Below are positions 17,545 to 26,510 of a DNA stretch of 64,000 nucleotides, piece by piece (the first letter of the stretch is position 1; each line of letters opens with the position of its first letter). The stretch comes from Methylomagnum ishizawai (GTDB lineage Bacteria > Pseudomonadota > Gammaproteobacteria > Methylococcales > Methylococcaceae), in the NCBI RefSeq assembly GCF_019670005.1, contig NZ_AP019783.1:2066501-2130500 (forward strand). Direction: 5' to 3'. The translations under genes were made by a program, and so were the position numbers. A model generated the notes under the pieces. It was not told the origin of the DNA, did no database searches, and worked only from the letters and a program-made list of their open reading frames with translations.

Positions 17545-18843
17545 ATGGAAATCAAAGAATGGCTGCAGGTCTGGCAATTTGAACACAACCCATTCGTCAT
17601 CTTCGACGCGGACCGCGACCCGTATCTGCAAACCGCGATGGTGGAGAACACCTCGCTGCGTTCCGTGTTGTTGCACCTGGAGAAGCCCAGCCCCTACGTG
17701 ATCTTCGCCATCCGCGGCGCGGGCAAATCCTCCATGCGGATCGACACCGAGCGCTACCTGCGCCAGTACGAAGACAAGGTGCTGGTCATCAGCTATGTGG
17801 AATTCAACGAGCTCCTGAGCGAGGTGAGCCGCCCCCGGCGCTTGCCCATCGAATATTCCGCCAACAAATCCGCCCTCGCCCGCATCTTCAAGCGCAAGAA
17901 GGAAGAACCCTTGGCCCGCGAAGCCAAGATGACCCTGGACGACCATCTCGATTACATCCTCAAGCTCGGCATCGAGGAACTTTACGGCCATATCCTCGAA
18001 GCCCACAAGGAAGACATGCTCAAGGACAACCGGGAAATCGCCGAGAAATTCCTGCTGCTGACCGCGCTCTATTTCGCTCCGAACGACCTGTCGAGCAAGG
18101 TGTCGGCCCTGCGCCGCCAGATGGAGATCGCGGGCTATAAGAAGAAGAGCAACTTCTTCGCCAAGAGCCAGGCCAAGTTCCTGGCCGGGGAAATCTACCG
18201 TTATATCCGGGGCGTGCCGGTGTCGCTGGAAGGGACGTTCAAGATCATCCAGGAAATCGGGCCGGGCCTCTTTGAGTTCCACGGCATTCCGCGCACCACC
18301 GAGAACCGCTTCACCCTGCTCAAGAGCTTCATGGAATTGGTGCGCTATTTCGGGCTGTCGGGGGTGTATTTACTGGTGGACCGGGTGGACGAGCCGACCA
18401 GCATCAAGGGCGACCCGGAGAAGATGCGCGAACTGGTGACGCCGGTGCTGGACGACCAATTGTTCCAGATCGACCACCTCGGCATCATCATGTTCCTGCC
18501 CTACGAGTTGCACGATCTCAAGAAGTATTACCGCAGCGACCGCATCAAGACCATTTCCTCGATCAACTGGTCGGCGGAGAACATGATCCGGCTGATCGAG
18601 AAACGCATGAACGTGGGCCGCAAGCCGGGCAGCCCGCCGCTGCAACTGGCCGATATCTTCGAGGAGGACGGCGAGAGCAAGGCGCAGTTCATCGTGCGGC
18701 AGTTGACACCGCGCAACGCCTTCCGCCTGTTGAGCATCATCGTCGAGGAGCATTGCGGCACGGTGATCTATGGCGTCAAGATTTCCACCGAGGTCTATGA
18801 ATCGGCGGTACAGCGCTATTTGATCGAGAAGGAAGGTTATTGA
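17545..18843 (+). CDS. Orphan P-loop ATPase of unknown function
   Basis: A 432-residue soluble protein. Walker A is AIRGAGKSS (K61, S62), with an alanine where the classic first glycine stands. Walker B is VYLLVDRVDEP with D279, D282 and E283, the hhhhDxxDE form seen in STAND/KAP-like ATPases. Between them is an insertion of about 200 mostly helical, charged residues (KRKKEEP, HKEDMLKDNREI, RRQMEIAGYKKKSNFF). The C-terminal part (FLPYELHDLKKYYRSDRIKTI, then LTPRNAFRLLSIIVEEH) resembles the sensor and helical lid of such ATPases. No transmembrane segment. I chose ATG 17545 because the frame upstream codes for Arg/Pro-rich sequence. A strong terminator follows; no obvious partner gene is co-directional. 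Confidence 0.75.
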   Translation: MEIKEWLQVWQFEHNPFVIFDADRDPYLQTAMVENTSLRSVLLHLEKPSPYVIFAIRGAGKSSMRIDTERYLRQYEDKVLVISYVEFNELLSEVSRPRRLPIEYSANKSALARIFKRKKEEPLAREAKMTLDDHLDYILKLGIEELYGHILEAHKEDMLKDNREIAEKFLLLTALYFAPNDLSSKVSALRRQMEIAGYKKKSNFFAKSQAKFLAGEIYRYIRGVPVSLEGTFKIIQEIGPGLFEFHGIPRTTENRFTLLKSFMELVRYFGLSGVYLLVDRVDEPTSIKGDPEKMRELVTPVLDDQLFQIDHLGIIMFLPYELHDLKKYYRSDRIKTISSINWSAENMIRLIEKRMNVGRKPGSPPLQLADIFEEDGESKAQFIVRQLTPRNAFRLLSIIVEEHCGTVIYGVKISTEVYESAVQRYLIEKEGY

Positions 18844-18876
18844 GGGTCGCGGCGCGGCGGATCGCGCTTCGGATTC

Positions 18877-18910
18877 AAAAGGGTCGGCGTGGGGAGCGCC
18901 GGCCCTTTTT
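18877..18910 (+). terminator. Rho-independent terminator after the P-loop ATPase
   Basis: A 13-bp stem with one G-U type pair: AAAAGGGTCGGCG (18877-18889) and CGCCGGCCCTTTT (18897-18909), 7-base loop, followed by T. It lies 33 bases after the stop codon. Confidence 0.9.
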
Positions 18911-19054
18911 GCGTTTTGGGAATGGGGATTTTCGTTGTCAATTTTATGGGGCTGTGGTTCGATAAGTGGGGCCACATTTCGTGTGGTTGGCTAGCAAGAC
19001 GTTCGCTTAACGTCCTGGTTTGGGTGGTTAAGGGAATCTATTTATTTACATGCT
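18911..19054. other. AT-richer gap with two small stem-loops
   Basis: Between the terminator and the next gene the base composition drops clearly. Two small inverted repeats are visible: CCACA/TGTGG (18972-18976 and 18982-18986) and GACGTT/AACGTC (18998-19003 and 19009-19014). No gene is apparent. They may mark the edge of an acquired segment or be chance. Confidence 0.35.
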
Positions 19055-19663
19055 ATGCTTCAAATGAACGACCTTCCAGTTCAGTCACTTACTGCGATAG
19101 CCACACTCGTCGCCGCACTGATTACTGCTGCCGTTTCGTTTGTCAGCCTCACGCTCACGAAAGAGCAGAAGACATCGGAGTTTCGACAGGCGTGGATTGA
19201 CGCACTCAGAGAAGAACTCGCCAGCTTTCTTGCCGCAGCAAGAGCTTTTGCCAGAGCCGTAGAGATACTCAACACCTACGGGCCGGATTACAAAGACAAG
19301 ACGGCGCTTCGAATCAGCGATGAAAAAGTCGGAGACCTCCGGTATCAGGTTGCAGAGTCACTCTGCAAGATTCAGCTTCGCCTAAATCCAAACGAACCGG
19401 AGCATCAAGAACTTCTTCGTCTGCTACGCCGTGCCGTTAGCGAGCAAAACGCAATGGTCAATAACAAGACAGGCGTCGAAGAAACCATGAAGGCCATCGA
19501 GATTGCCAGCGAATATGCCCAGCCTGTTTTGAAGAAGGAGTGGGAGCGAGTGAAGAAAGGCGAGTTGCCGTTTCGCATCGCGCGCAACTGGGTGGCTCCA
19601 GCGATTGCAGCGCTCTCGCTTGCGTTCATTGCTTGGGTTCTACTTGGCAAGTTCAGGCTATGA
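19055..19663 (+). CDS. Unknown protein with N- and C-terminal membrane segments
   Basis: Not recognised. The 202-residue product has a hydrophobic segment at about residues 9-34 (LTAIATLVAALITAAVSFVSLTL), a charged helical middle part (35-175, including EQKTSEFRQAWIDALREELASFLAAARAFARA) and a second membrane segment at about 182-198 before a short tail (KFRL). ATG at 19055 or 19064 are both possible. Base composition is about 55% G+C in the lines I counted, against about 65% or more in neighbours, so recent transfer is plausible. It resembles the many small two-TM proteins with a helical middle found in accessory regions; no function is assigned. Confidence 0.7.
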   Translation: MLQMNDLPVQSLTAIATLVAALITAAVSFVSLTLTKEQKTSEFRQAWIDALREELASFLAAARAFARAVEILNTYGPDYKDKTALRISDEKVGDLRYQVAESLCKIQLRLNPNEPEHQELLRLLRRAVSEQNAMVNNKTGVEETMKAIEIASEYAQPVLKKEWERVKKGELPFRIARNWVAPAIAALSLAFIAWVLLGKFRL

Positions 19664-19697
19664 GCATCCAAGCCCGCGTAGAAACTATGCAGCCGGG

Positions 19698-19727
19698 CAG
19701 GGTGGGCATGTGCCCATGCCCACCCTG
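19698..19727. repeat. Palindromic element, copy 1 (upstream of Uma2 gene)
   Basis: A perfect inverted repeat: CAGGGTGGGCATG (19698-19710), loop TGCC, then CATGCCCACCCTG (19715-19727). It shares the core GGTGGGCATG-N4-CATGCCCACC with the copy at 20393-20416, on the other side of the Uma2 gene. It looks like a dispersed REP-like unit. It could also terminate transcription of the preceding gene. Confidence 0.8.
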
Positions 19728-19766
19728 CTGTGCCTATCCACGACCCGACCGAATCCGGGAGGAACC

Positions 19767-20324
19767 ATGGAAGCCCAGCGATTAAACACCGTGGACGATT
19801 TGCTCCGATTCCCCGAGGAGCGGGTCGAGCTAATCAATGGCGAAATCGTCCAGCGGCCCATGGCGCGTTCCGAACATGCTTTGGTCCAAGCCGGTATTTC
19901 CGACGAGGTTTCCCCATTGAGGCGCAAGGACGGCCCCGGCGGTTGGTGGATCATGACCGAAATCAGCGTCAGCGTCAGGTATGCCAGCCACGATTTGGCC
20001 GGTTGGCGCAAGGAACGGGTTCCCAACCGGCCAACAGGTATCATGGATATCATCCCGGATTGGGTGTGCGAAATTACCTCTCCTGGGCATGAACGCAAGG
20101 ATATATTCCATAATTTCCTGCTACTACAGCGGCATGGCGTGGCTTATTATTGGGTGATTTCGCCCGAGGATAAAACCCTCATCGCTTATGAATGGGTGGA
20201 AGGTAGATACCGGGTGGTATTCGCCATGGAATGCCGGTCGCCTGAAGATTTCATAAAGGTGCGGGTGTCGCCGTTCGAGGGTTTGGAAATGGACTTGGAT
20301 TATATTTTCGGTCAACCCACGTAG
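19767..20324 (+). CDS. Uma2-family (DUF820) putative endonuclease
   Basis: A 185-residue member of the PD-(D/E)XK-fold Uma2 family, common in multiple copies in cyanobacteria and some methanotrophs; biochemical role mostly unknown. The N-terminal RVELINGEIVQRPMARSEHALVQ segment and the core IPDWVCEITSPGHERKDIFHNFLLLQRHGVAYYWVI are typical. Candidate active-site residues are D98, E102 and K111. GGGAGGA at 19757-19763 is a good ribosome site for ATG 19767; longer in-frame starts run through the palindrome. It is bracketed by two related palindromic repeats, which suggests insertion as a unit. Confidence 0.85.
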   Translation: MEAQRLNTVDDLLRFPEERVELINGEIVQRPMARSEHALVQAGISDEVSPLRRKDGPGGWWIMTEISVSVRYASHDLAGWRKERVPNRPTGIMDIIPDWVCEITSPGHERKDIFHNFLLLQRHGVAYYWVISPEDKTLIAYEWVEGRYRVVFAMECRSPEDFIKVRVSPFEGLEMDLDYIFGQPT

Positions 20325-20390
20325 CCAGGATGAAGCGCGGCGGAATCTGGGAAAACAAAGCATTTTCGGTTTGGGTTTGCGCTCAGCCGT

Positions 20391-20461
20391 AGGGTGGGCA
20401 TGTACTCATGCCCACCACTTCCGGGCTATCCCGGTGGGTATGGAATACGTGCCCGCCCTAC
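20391..20461. repeat. Palindromic element, copy 2, extended inverted repeat
   Basis: The inner part is GGTGGGCATG (20393-20402), loop TACT, CATGCCCACC (20407-20416). A second, diverged copy in inverted orientation follows at about 20433-20461 (GGTGGGTATGGAATACGTGC, then CCGCCCTA), so the whole block is a large imperfect palindrome with ends TAGGG(T/C)GGGCA. Same family as 19698-19727. The gap 20325-20513 contains nothing else. Confidence 0.75.
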
Positions 20462-20513
20462 AAACAACCTGAAAATGCTCTAGAAACCACCCTAAAGCCT
20501 CGAAAGCCCACTC

Positions 20514-20656
20514 ATGTTCTCCCGCATCTTCCTCGGCATCGCCGATTTCGACCGGGCCATGGCTTTCTGCCGGTCCCTCGTCGATGCGGCTGGCCGGTGA
20601 TTGCGAGGGAATCCGACGGCAACAAGCTTTGCGACGCCTGTCATCGGTCCGAATGA
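20514..20656 (+). pseudogene. Remnant of a VOC/glyoxalase-family gene
   Basis: The start at 20514 reads MFSRIFLGIADFDRAMAFCR then SLVDAAGR and stops at 20600. This is a good match to the N-terminus of small VOC-fold proteins (pattern MFSHIxLGxxDxxRAxxFY). A different frame then reads VIARESDGNKLCDACH up to the stop at 20656, which matches the usual VOC C-terminus (ARDPDGNKLCxxCH). The roughly 80 central residues are missing and the two ends are out of frame, so an internal deletion has destroyed the gene. The gap from 20657 to 20780 has no gene. Confidence 0.75.
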
Positions 20657-20737
20657 TCCGCACCGTTGCCGCGAGCCTTCCCACGGAACCGGCCCGGTCG
20701 CCACCGTCCCCGCGATACGCCGCCGCCGCCTTTCTTT

Positions 20738-20746
20738 TGTTATGAT
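20738..20746 (+). promoter_or_regulatory. Candidate extended -10 promoter
   Basis: TGTTATGAT fits an extended -10 (TGn followed by TATGAT, 20741-20746). It lies 35 bases before the thioredoxin-like gene, which is probably co-transcribed with pgk. No good -35 is seen, as is common for extended -10 sites. Confidence 0.45.
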
Positions 20747-20780
20747 GCCAAGACTCCGCCCCCACCCAAGGAAGCGCGTC

Positions 20781-21338
20781 ATGGCCCTATTGGAAACCCC
20801 CATCTGCGATTTCGGCACCCCCGCCATCGATTTTTCCCTGCCCGGCATCGACGGCAAAACCTGGACCCTGGAACAATGCCGCGGCCCCAACGGCCTCCTG
20901 GTCATGTTCATCTGCAACCATTGCCCCTATGTCAAGGCCATCCAGGAGCGGCTGGTGCGCGACGTGCGGGATTTGCGCGAACACGGCATCCACGCCGTCG
21001 GCATCATGTCCAACGATCCCGCCGACTACCCGGAGGATTCGTTCGACAACATGAAGCGCGTGGCCGAGCGCTGCGGCTATCCCTTTCCCTACCTGTTCGA
21101 TGAAAGCCAGGATATCGCCCGAAGCTATGGCGCGGTCTGCACGCCGGACTTCTTCGGCTACAACCGGAACCTGGAACTACAATACCGCGGCCGGCTCGAC
21201 GCCAGCCGCAAGGATACCGCCCCGGCCGACGCTCGGCGCGACCTCTACGAGGCCATGAAGCAGGTCGCCCTGACCGGCCAGGGTCCCCAGGAACAAATCC
21301 CCAGCATGGGTTGTTCCATCAAATGGCGCGACCGCTGA
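20781..21338 (+). CDS. Thioredoxin-fold protein (AhpC/TSA-like)
   Basis: A 185-residue cytoplasmic protein with a peroxiredoxin/thioredoxin-like fold: N-terminal [22 protein letters not shown], the redox site [11 protein letters not shown] with C45 and C48, and a later [21 protein letters not shown] segment. This CNHCPYV type is a widespread uncharacterised group annotated as thioredoxin family. AAGGAAG just before ATG 20781 supports the start. It is 34 bases ahead of pgk on the same strand and probably shares its transcript. Confidence 0.85.
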   Translation: MALLETPICDFGTPAIDFSLPGIDGKTWTLEQCRGPNGLLVMFICNHCPYVKAIQERLVRDVRDLREHGIHAVGIMSNDPADYPEDSFDNMKRVAERCGYPFPYLFDESQDIARSYGAVCTPDFFGYNRNLELQYRGRLDASRKDTAPADARRDLYEAMKQVALTGQGPQEQIPSMGCSIKWRDR

Positions 21339-21372
21339 ACCGAACCCACAATCCCTTAAACAGGAGAAAACT

Positions 21373-22548
21373 ATGTCTTTCAAGAGAGTAACCGACCTCG
21401 ATCTCGCCGGTAAGCGCGTCCTGATCCGCGAGGATTTCAACGTGCCGGTGAAGGACGGGAAGGTCGCCAGCGATATCCGCATCCGTGCCGCCCTGCCGAA
21501 CATCCAGCACTGTTTGGGCGCGGGGGCCAAGGTGATGCTGATGTCCCACCTGGGCCGTCCTACGGAAGGCGAATTCAGCCCGGAGAATTCCATGCAGCCG
21601 GTCGCCGACCGCCTGGCGGAGCTCCTGGGTAAGCCGGTGCGCTTGATTAAGGACTGGCTGGAAGGGGAGTTCGAGGTCGCCGAGGGCGAGGCCGTGCTGT
21701 TCGAGAACGTCCGCTTCAACAAGGGCGAGAAGAAGGACAACGCGGAACTGGCGGCCAAGATGGCGGCGCTGTGCGATGTCTATGTGATGGACGCCTTCGG
21801 CACCGCCCACCGCGCCGAAGCCTCCACCCATGGCGTGGGCCAAAAAGCCCCGCAAGCCTGCGCGGGCCTCCTGCTCTCCGCCGAACTCGACGCCCTCGGG
21901 AAGGCGCTGAAAAGCCCGGAGCGCCCCTTGCTCGCCATCGTCGGCGGCTCCAAGGTGTCCGGCAAGCTGGAAGTCTTGGATTCCCTGTCCCATCTGGTCG
22001 ATCAACTCATCGTCGGCGGCGGCATCGCCAATACCTTCATCGCGGCGGCGGGCCACAACGTCGGCAAATCGCTGTACGAAGCCGACCTGATCCCCGAAGC
22101 CAAGCGCCTGATGGAACAAGCCAAATCCCGGGGCGGCGAGATTCCGGTGCCGACCGACGTGGTCTGCGCCAAGGAGTTTTCCGCCACCGCTGCCGCGACC
22201 ATCAAACCGGTGGCCGAAGTGGCGGAGGACGATATGATCCTCGACATCGGGCCGGATACCGCCGCCCGTTATGCCGAAATCATCCAATCGGCGGCGACGA
22301 TCGTCTGGAATGGTCCGGTCGGCGTGTTCGAGATCGACCAGTTCGCCGAGGGCACCCAGACCGTGGCGAAGGCCGTGGCCGATTCCCAAGGCTTCTCCAT
22401 CGCGGGCGGCGGCGACACCCTGGCGGCCATCGACAAATACGGCATCGGCGACCAGGTCTCCTACACCTCCACCGGTGGCGGCGCCTTCCTGGAATTCCTG
22501 GAAGGCAAGAAGCTGCCCGCCGTGGCCATGCTCGAAGCCCGCGCCTAA
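21373..22548 (+). CDS. pgk: Phosphoglycerate kinase
   Basis: Transfers phosphate between 1,3-bisphosphoglycerate and ADP in glycolysis and gluconeogenesis. The 391-residue product has the N-terminal [16 protein letters not shown] motif with the substrate-binding SHLGRPTEG block, and the C-terminal nucleotide domain with [15 protein letters not shown] and the [13 protein letters not shown] loop. Length is normal for bacterial Pgk. Unlike many genomes, gap, tkt and fba are not adjacent. An 11-bp hairpin follows the stop. Confidence 0.98.
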   Translation: MSFKRVTDLDLAGKRVLIREDFNVPVKDGKVASDIRIRAALPNIQHCLGAGAKVMLMSHLGRPTEGEFSPENSMQPVADRLAELLGKPVRLIKDWLEGEFEVAEGEAVLFENVRFNKGEKKDNAELAAKMAALCDVYVMDAFGTAHRAEASTHGVGQKAPQACAGLLLSAELDALGKALKSPERPLLAIVGGSKVSGKLEVLDSLSHLVDQLIVGGGIANTFIAAAGHNVGKSLYEADLIPEAKRLMEQAKSRGGEIPVPTDVVCAKEFSATAAATIKPVAEVAEDDMILDIGPDTAARYAEIIQSAATIVWNGPVGVFEIDQFAEGTQTVAKAVADSQGFSIAGGGDTLAAIDKYGIGDQVSYTSTGGGAFLEFLEGKKLPAVAMLEARA

Positions 22549-22561
22549 GCTCCGTCCCCAA

Positions 22562-22586
22562 GCGCGGCGGGATTTTCCCGCCGCGC
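22562..22586 (+). terminator. Hairpin after pgk
   Basis: A perfect 11-bp stem, GCGCGGCGGGA (22562-22572) and TCCCGCCGCGC (22576-22586), with a TTT loop. No T-run follows, so this may be an mRNA-end stabilising hairpin or a weak terminator. Confidence 0.55.
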
Positions 22587-22695
22587 CCGTCCTTGCAGTC
22601 ACGCAACCAAGCCAGCCGCGCCGGAAGCCTTGCGGCCTAGGGACAGGGAGTTCCGCTCGCCCGAGATCGTCCACATCGTTTTGGGAGGAACCATC

Positions 22696-23157
22696 ATGAA
22701 ACTCAAGTTCCGGGATATCCTGCGCGAACCCGAATTCATCAATTCCGTGCGCCACGAGATCAAGCACTACCCGGCGGGGGCGACCATCATCGAAGAAGGC
22801 TCCGCCGGCACCGAAATCTACCTGATCCTGGAAGGTGCCACCGAAATCTACGCGGCGGTGGACCATCTCGGCCCGCCCGGCCGCACCACCGAAATCGCCC
22901 GGTCGAACGCCGACGCAATCCTGGGCGAACTGTCCTTGTTCGAGCATCAGCCGCGCACCGCCAGCGTGGTCGCCACCTGCGACTGCCAGGTCGCCGTGAT
23001 CGATGGCAAATCGCTGGAAGCCTTCATGGACCGGAACCCCGGCCTGGGCTATTGGATCTTGCGGGATATTTTCGACCAGGTGGTCAGCCGGATGCGGGAA
23101 ACCACCCTGCGCAGCAATGCCATCACCGCCTTGTACTTGAACGATTACGAGGCTTAG
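22696..23157 (+). CDS. Single-domain cyclic nucleotide-binding protein
   Basis: A 153-residue protein that is essentially one cNMP-binding (Crp-type sensor) domain: [26 protein letters not shown] at 24-50, [29 protein letters not shown] at 90-120, then the C helix. It has no DNA-binding helix-turn-helix or output domain. The phosphate-binding cassette reads [15 protein letters not shown], close to the canonical pattern with the conserved arginine. It could buffer cAMP/cGMP or regulate a partner protein. GGGAGGA at 22683-22689 supports ATG 22696. It precedes rpoZ by 125 bases. Confidence 0.82.
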   Translation: MKLKFRDILREPEFINSVRHEIKHYPAGATIIEEGSAGTEIYLILEGATEIYAAVDHLGPPGRTTEIARSNADAILGELSLFEHQPRTASVVATCDCQVAVIDGKSLEAFMDRNPGLGYWILRDIFDQVVSRMRETTLRSNAITALYLNDYEA

Positions 23158-23282
23158 CCTGGTTGCTGGGCGGTTGGGGCGGGCCGGGCGCGGGAGGGTC
23201 GGCTTTCCCCATGGCTGTACAGGAGCGCTGGTTTCGGGTAAAACCACGGTGGACCCTTTCACTACCGGAGAAATCGAAACCC

Positions 23283-23570
23283 ATGGCCAGAGTGACCGTA
23301 GAAGACTGTTTGAGGAATGTGGACAACCGTTTCCAGTTGGTGTTGTTGGCTTCCAAACGCGCCCGCGAATTGTCGCGCCGTCCCGACGAGGCCAAGATAC
23401 CCTGGGAAAACGATAAATGCACCGTGGTGGCCTTGCGCGAAATCGCCGCCGACCTCATCACCCGCGACTACCTCAACGTGGCTCCGAAGGCCGACCGCTT
23501 CAGCATCGAACGTCCGCCCCTGCCGTTGCGCAATCCCGCGCTGTCCGACCTGGACGACGATTTCGAATAA
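23283..23570 (+). CDS. rpoZ: RNA polymerase omega subunit
   Basis: Small subunit that helps RNA polymerase assembly and ppGpp binding. The 95-residue product starts [20 protein letters not shown] and contains [12 protein letters not shown] and the [12 protein letters not shown] helix, all typical. It lies 38 bases upstream of spoT, the usual gammaproteobacterial order. Confidence 0.96.
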   Translation: MARVTVEDCLRNVDNRFQLVLLASKRARELSRRPDEAKIPWENDKCTVVALREIAADLITRDYLNVAPKADRFSIERPPLPLRNPALSDLDDDFE

Positions 23571-23608
23571 TCGCGCCGGTCCATCCCCGCATCCAGAAGC
23601 CCGCCGCC

Positions 23609-25816
23609 ATGAGTCCCTTGCCGCCCAGGGAAGACCCCGAACTCCCACAGGAAAAGCTGGTGCGCCGGCTTTGCGCCTTGCTGTCCGGCTATCTCGAATC
23701 GGCGCAGATCGACGAAGTCCACCGTGCCTATGAACTCGGCAATTCCGCCCACGAGGGCCAGTTCCGGCTCACGGGCGAACCCTATATCTGCCATCCGCTG
23801 TCGGTCGCCATGATCCTGGCCGAGATGCGCATGGACACCAAGGGCATCATGGCCGCGATCCTGCACGATGTGATCGAGGACACGCCCATCACCCGCGAGC
23901 AATTGCGCGAGGGCTTCGGCGAGGAGGTCGCGGCCCTGGTCGATGGCGTCAGCAAGCTGACCCAGCTCGATTGCAAATCCAGGGCGGAGGCCCAGGCCCA
24001 GAACGTCCGCAAGATGTTCCTGGCGATGGTCAAGGACTTGCGGGTCATCATGGTCAAGCTGGCCGACCGGCTGCACAACATGCGCACCCTGGGCATCATG
24101 TCCGGCAACCGCCGCCGCCGCATCGCCCGCGAGACCCTGGATATCTACGCCCCCATCGCCAACCGCCTGGGGATGAACGAAATCCGGCTGGAACTGGAAG
24201 ACCTGGGCTTCGCCGCCATGTATCCGATGCGGGCGCGGATATTGGAACAGGCGGTCAAGAAGGCCCGCGGCAACCGCAAGGAAGTGGTGGCGACCATCGA
24301 ATCCAGCATCCACAGGCGCCTGAACGAGGGCGGCCTGGGCGAATGCGAGGTGGTGGGCCGCGAGAAGCATCTGTATAGCCTGTACCAGAAGATGCGGAAC
24401 AAGCATCTTTCGTTCGGCGAGGTCAGCGACGTCTACGCCTTCCGCATCATCGGCCACAGCGTGGACGAGTGCTACCGGGCCTTGGGGATAGTCCACAACC
24501 TCTACAAACCGGTCCCAGGGAAGTTCAAGGATTACATCGCCGTGCCCAAGGCCAACGGCTACCAATCCCTGCACACGGTGCTGGTCGGTCCCTACGGCCA
24601 ACCCCTGGAAATCCAAATCCGTACCCGTGCCATGCACCATCTGGCCGAGTCGGGGATCGCCGCGCACTGGCTTTACAAAAGCGAACACGAGCAATCGTCC
24701 TACAGCCAGGCCCGCGCCCACGAATGGCTACGCGACCTCTTGGAAATCCAGAAGAGCGCCGGGGATTCCATGGAATTCCTCGACAACCTCAAGGTGGACC
24801 TGTTCCAGCAGGAGGTCTACGTCTTCACGCCCAAGGGCAAGATCGTCAAGCTGCCGCGCAACGCCACCATCGTCGATTTCGCCTACGCGGTCCATACCGA
24901 CGTGGGCAATACCTGCGTCTCGGCGCGGGTGGACCGGATGCTCGCCCCCTTGCAGACCGTGCTGGAAAATGGCCGCACGGTGGAAATCATCACCGCGCCC
25001 TGGGCGAGGCCGAACCCCCTGTGGTTGAGCTTCGTGGTCACGGCCAAGGCGCGGGCGGCGATCCGCAGCTACCTCCGCAATTTCAAGAAGCAGGAGGCCA
25101 TCGTCCTGGGCAAGCGCCTGCTGGAGAAGGAACTGGACGCCCAGAACCTGCGCTTCGACGATATTCCCGCGGGCCGGGTCGAGGAACTGCTGAAGCGGCT
25201 CGACCTGGGGTCGCGGGACGCCTTGTTCGAAGATATCGGCCTGGGCAACCGGCTCCCGTTCCTGGTGACGCGGCAACTGGTCCACGTCGATATACAGGAC
25301 GCCGCCGCCCCGGACCGGACCACGCTCTCGCCGCTCATCATCAAGGGCACCGAAGGCATGGTGGTCAATCTCGCCAAATGCTGCCGCCCGATTCCGGGCG
25401 ATCCCATCGTCGGCTTCTTCAATCCGGGCAAGGGCATCGTCGTCCACCTGAGCGAATGCCGCAACCTCGAAGACCTCCGCAAGAAACCCACCAACTGGCT
25501 GGAAGTGCAATGGGATAAGCAGGCCAGCGGCGAATTCCCGGCGGTGATCCGGGTGGAATTGATGAACCAGGTCGGCACCCTGGCCAAGGTGGCCTCCACC
25601 ATCTCCAGGATGCGGGCCAACATCGAGAACGTGCAGATCACCAACCAGGACAGCCAGATTTCCGTCGATATCATCACCCTCCTGGTCCGCGACCGCGTGC
25701 ATCTCGCCAATGTGATGCGCGAACTCAAGAAGCTTTCGGTGGTGATGAAGATTTCCCGTGTCAAATCCGAACTCCGCAAGAAAACCACCCATGGCAAAAC
25801 AAATCATACAGACTGA
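23609..25816 (+). CDS. spoT: Bifunctional (p)ppGpp synthetase/hydrolase SpoT
   Basis: Makes and breaks the alarmone (p)ppGpp during starvation. The 735-residue product has, in order, an active HD hydrolase domain (YICHPLS with H62, LHDVIEDT with H86-D87, [11 protein letters not shown]), a synthetase domain ([20 protein letters not shown] and [15 protein letters not shown]), a TGS domain ([31 protein letters not shown]) and a C-terminal ACT domain ([22 protein letters not shown]). The intact HD residues distinguish it from RelA. ATG 23609 gives the normal N-terminus; earlier in-frame starts lie in rpoZ. The end overlaps ridA by 26 bases. Confidence 0.96.
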   Translation: MSPLPPREDPELPQEKLVRRLCALLSGYLESAQIDEVHRAYELGNSAHEGQFRLTGEPYICHPLSVAMILAEMRMDTKGIMAAILHDVIEDTPITREQLREGFGEEVAALVDGVSKLTQLDCKSRAEAQAQNVRKMFLAMVKDLRVIMVKLADRLHNMRTLGIMSGNRRRRIARETLDIYAPIANRLGMNEIRLELEDLGFAAMYPMRARILEQAVKKARGNRKEVVATIESSIHRRLNEGGLGECEVVGREKHLYSLYQKMRNKHLSFGEVSDVYAFRIIGHSVDECYRALGIVHNLYKPVPGKFKDYIAVPKANGYQSLHTVLVGPYGQPLEIQIRTRAMHHLAESGIAAHWLYKSEHEQSSYSQARAHEWLRDLLEIQKSAGDSMEFLDNLKVDLFQQEVYVFTPKGKIVKLPRNATIVDFAYAVHTDVGNTCVSARVDRMLAPLQTVLENGRTVEIITAPWARPNPLWLSFVVTAKARAAIRSYLRNFKKQEAIVLGKRLLEKELDAQNLRFDDIPAGRVEELLKRLDLGSRDALFEDIGLGNRLPFLVTRQLVHVDIQDAAAPDRTTLSPLIIKGTEGMVVNLAKCCRPIPGDPIVGFFNPGKGIVVHLSECRNLEDLRKKPTNWLEVQWDKQASGEFPAVIRVELMNQVGTLAKVASTISRMRANIENVQITNQDSQISVDIITLLVRDRVHLANVMRELKKLSVVMKISRVKSELRKKTTHGKTNHTD

Positions 25817-26177
25817 ACTCGCCCCCCAGGCCATCGGCACCTATTCCCAGGCCGTGAAGGTCGGCGACACCGTGTACCTGTCCGGGCAAATCCCCTTGGA
25901 CCCCGCCACCATGACCCTGGTCGAGGGCGGCATGGACGCCCAGATCCGCCGGGTGTTCGACAACCTCAAGGCGGTGGCGGAAGCCGCGGGCGGCGGCTTG
26001 CGGGACGTGGTGAAGCTCAACATCTTCCTGACCGACCTCGGCCATTTCGCCCTGGTGAACGAGATCATGGCGGGCTATTTCGCCCCGCCGTATCCGGCGC
26101 GGGCGGCGATAGGCGTGGCGGCCTTGCCACGGGGGGCGGGAGTGGAGATGGACGGGGTGATGGTGCTGGATCGATAG
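25791..26177 (+). CDS. ridA: RidA-family enamine/imine deaminase
   Basis: Hydrolyses reactive 2-aminoacrylate and related enamines released by PLP enzymes. The 128 residues include [24 protein letters not shown], the [14 protein letters not shown] segment and the C-terminal [20 protein letters not shown] with the substrate-binding arginine. ATG 25791 lies inside the 3' end of spoT (26-base overlap), so translation is probably coupled. The rpoZ-spoT-ridA order is common. Confidence 0.95.
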   Translation: MAKQIIQTELAPQAIGTYSQAVKVGDTVYLSGQIPLDPATMTLVEGGMDAQIRRVFDNLKAVAEAAGGGLRDVVKLNIFLTDLGHFALVNEIMAGYFAPPYPARAAIGVAALPRGAGVEMDGVMVLDR

Positions 26178-26510
26178 CGCCTTGAATCTTCCGGGCCGGG
26201 TTCGCGTCCAACGCCGCCCGGCCCGGTCCACTGGACAGTACGCCGATCACCGGTCTGTGTCGTGGGTTCCTACCCGGCACACCGGGCCGCGCATCCCGGC
26301 TCCGCCGGTTCCCCGCCCGCTTGCGCCGTATCAATCCCGCCTTCAAAAAAACTTCGGCTCGGACCCTGGCCGGGGCGTCGCCGCCGCCATGGTGGACCGG
26401 ACGCCGCCCATAGGCGTCGAGGCCGATGCGTGGAATCTGGGAACTGTGGTCGGGCCGGTGGGATTTGCGGAATACTAGCCGCGCCGTCGTTTTAGAGGAA
26501 AATCCTAGCC
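26178..26510. other. 333-base gap after ridA
   Basis: Contains a 10-bp GC-rich inverted repeat, CCGGGCCGGG (26191-26200) with CCCGGCCCGG (26217-26226), without a T-run, probably a weak terminator of the rpoZ operon. A short A-tract is at 26345-26351. No gene with family resemblance was seen, and no clear promoter for the M20 gene, although AGAGGA about ten bases before its ATG is a usable ribosome site. Confidence 0.4.
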
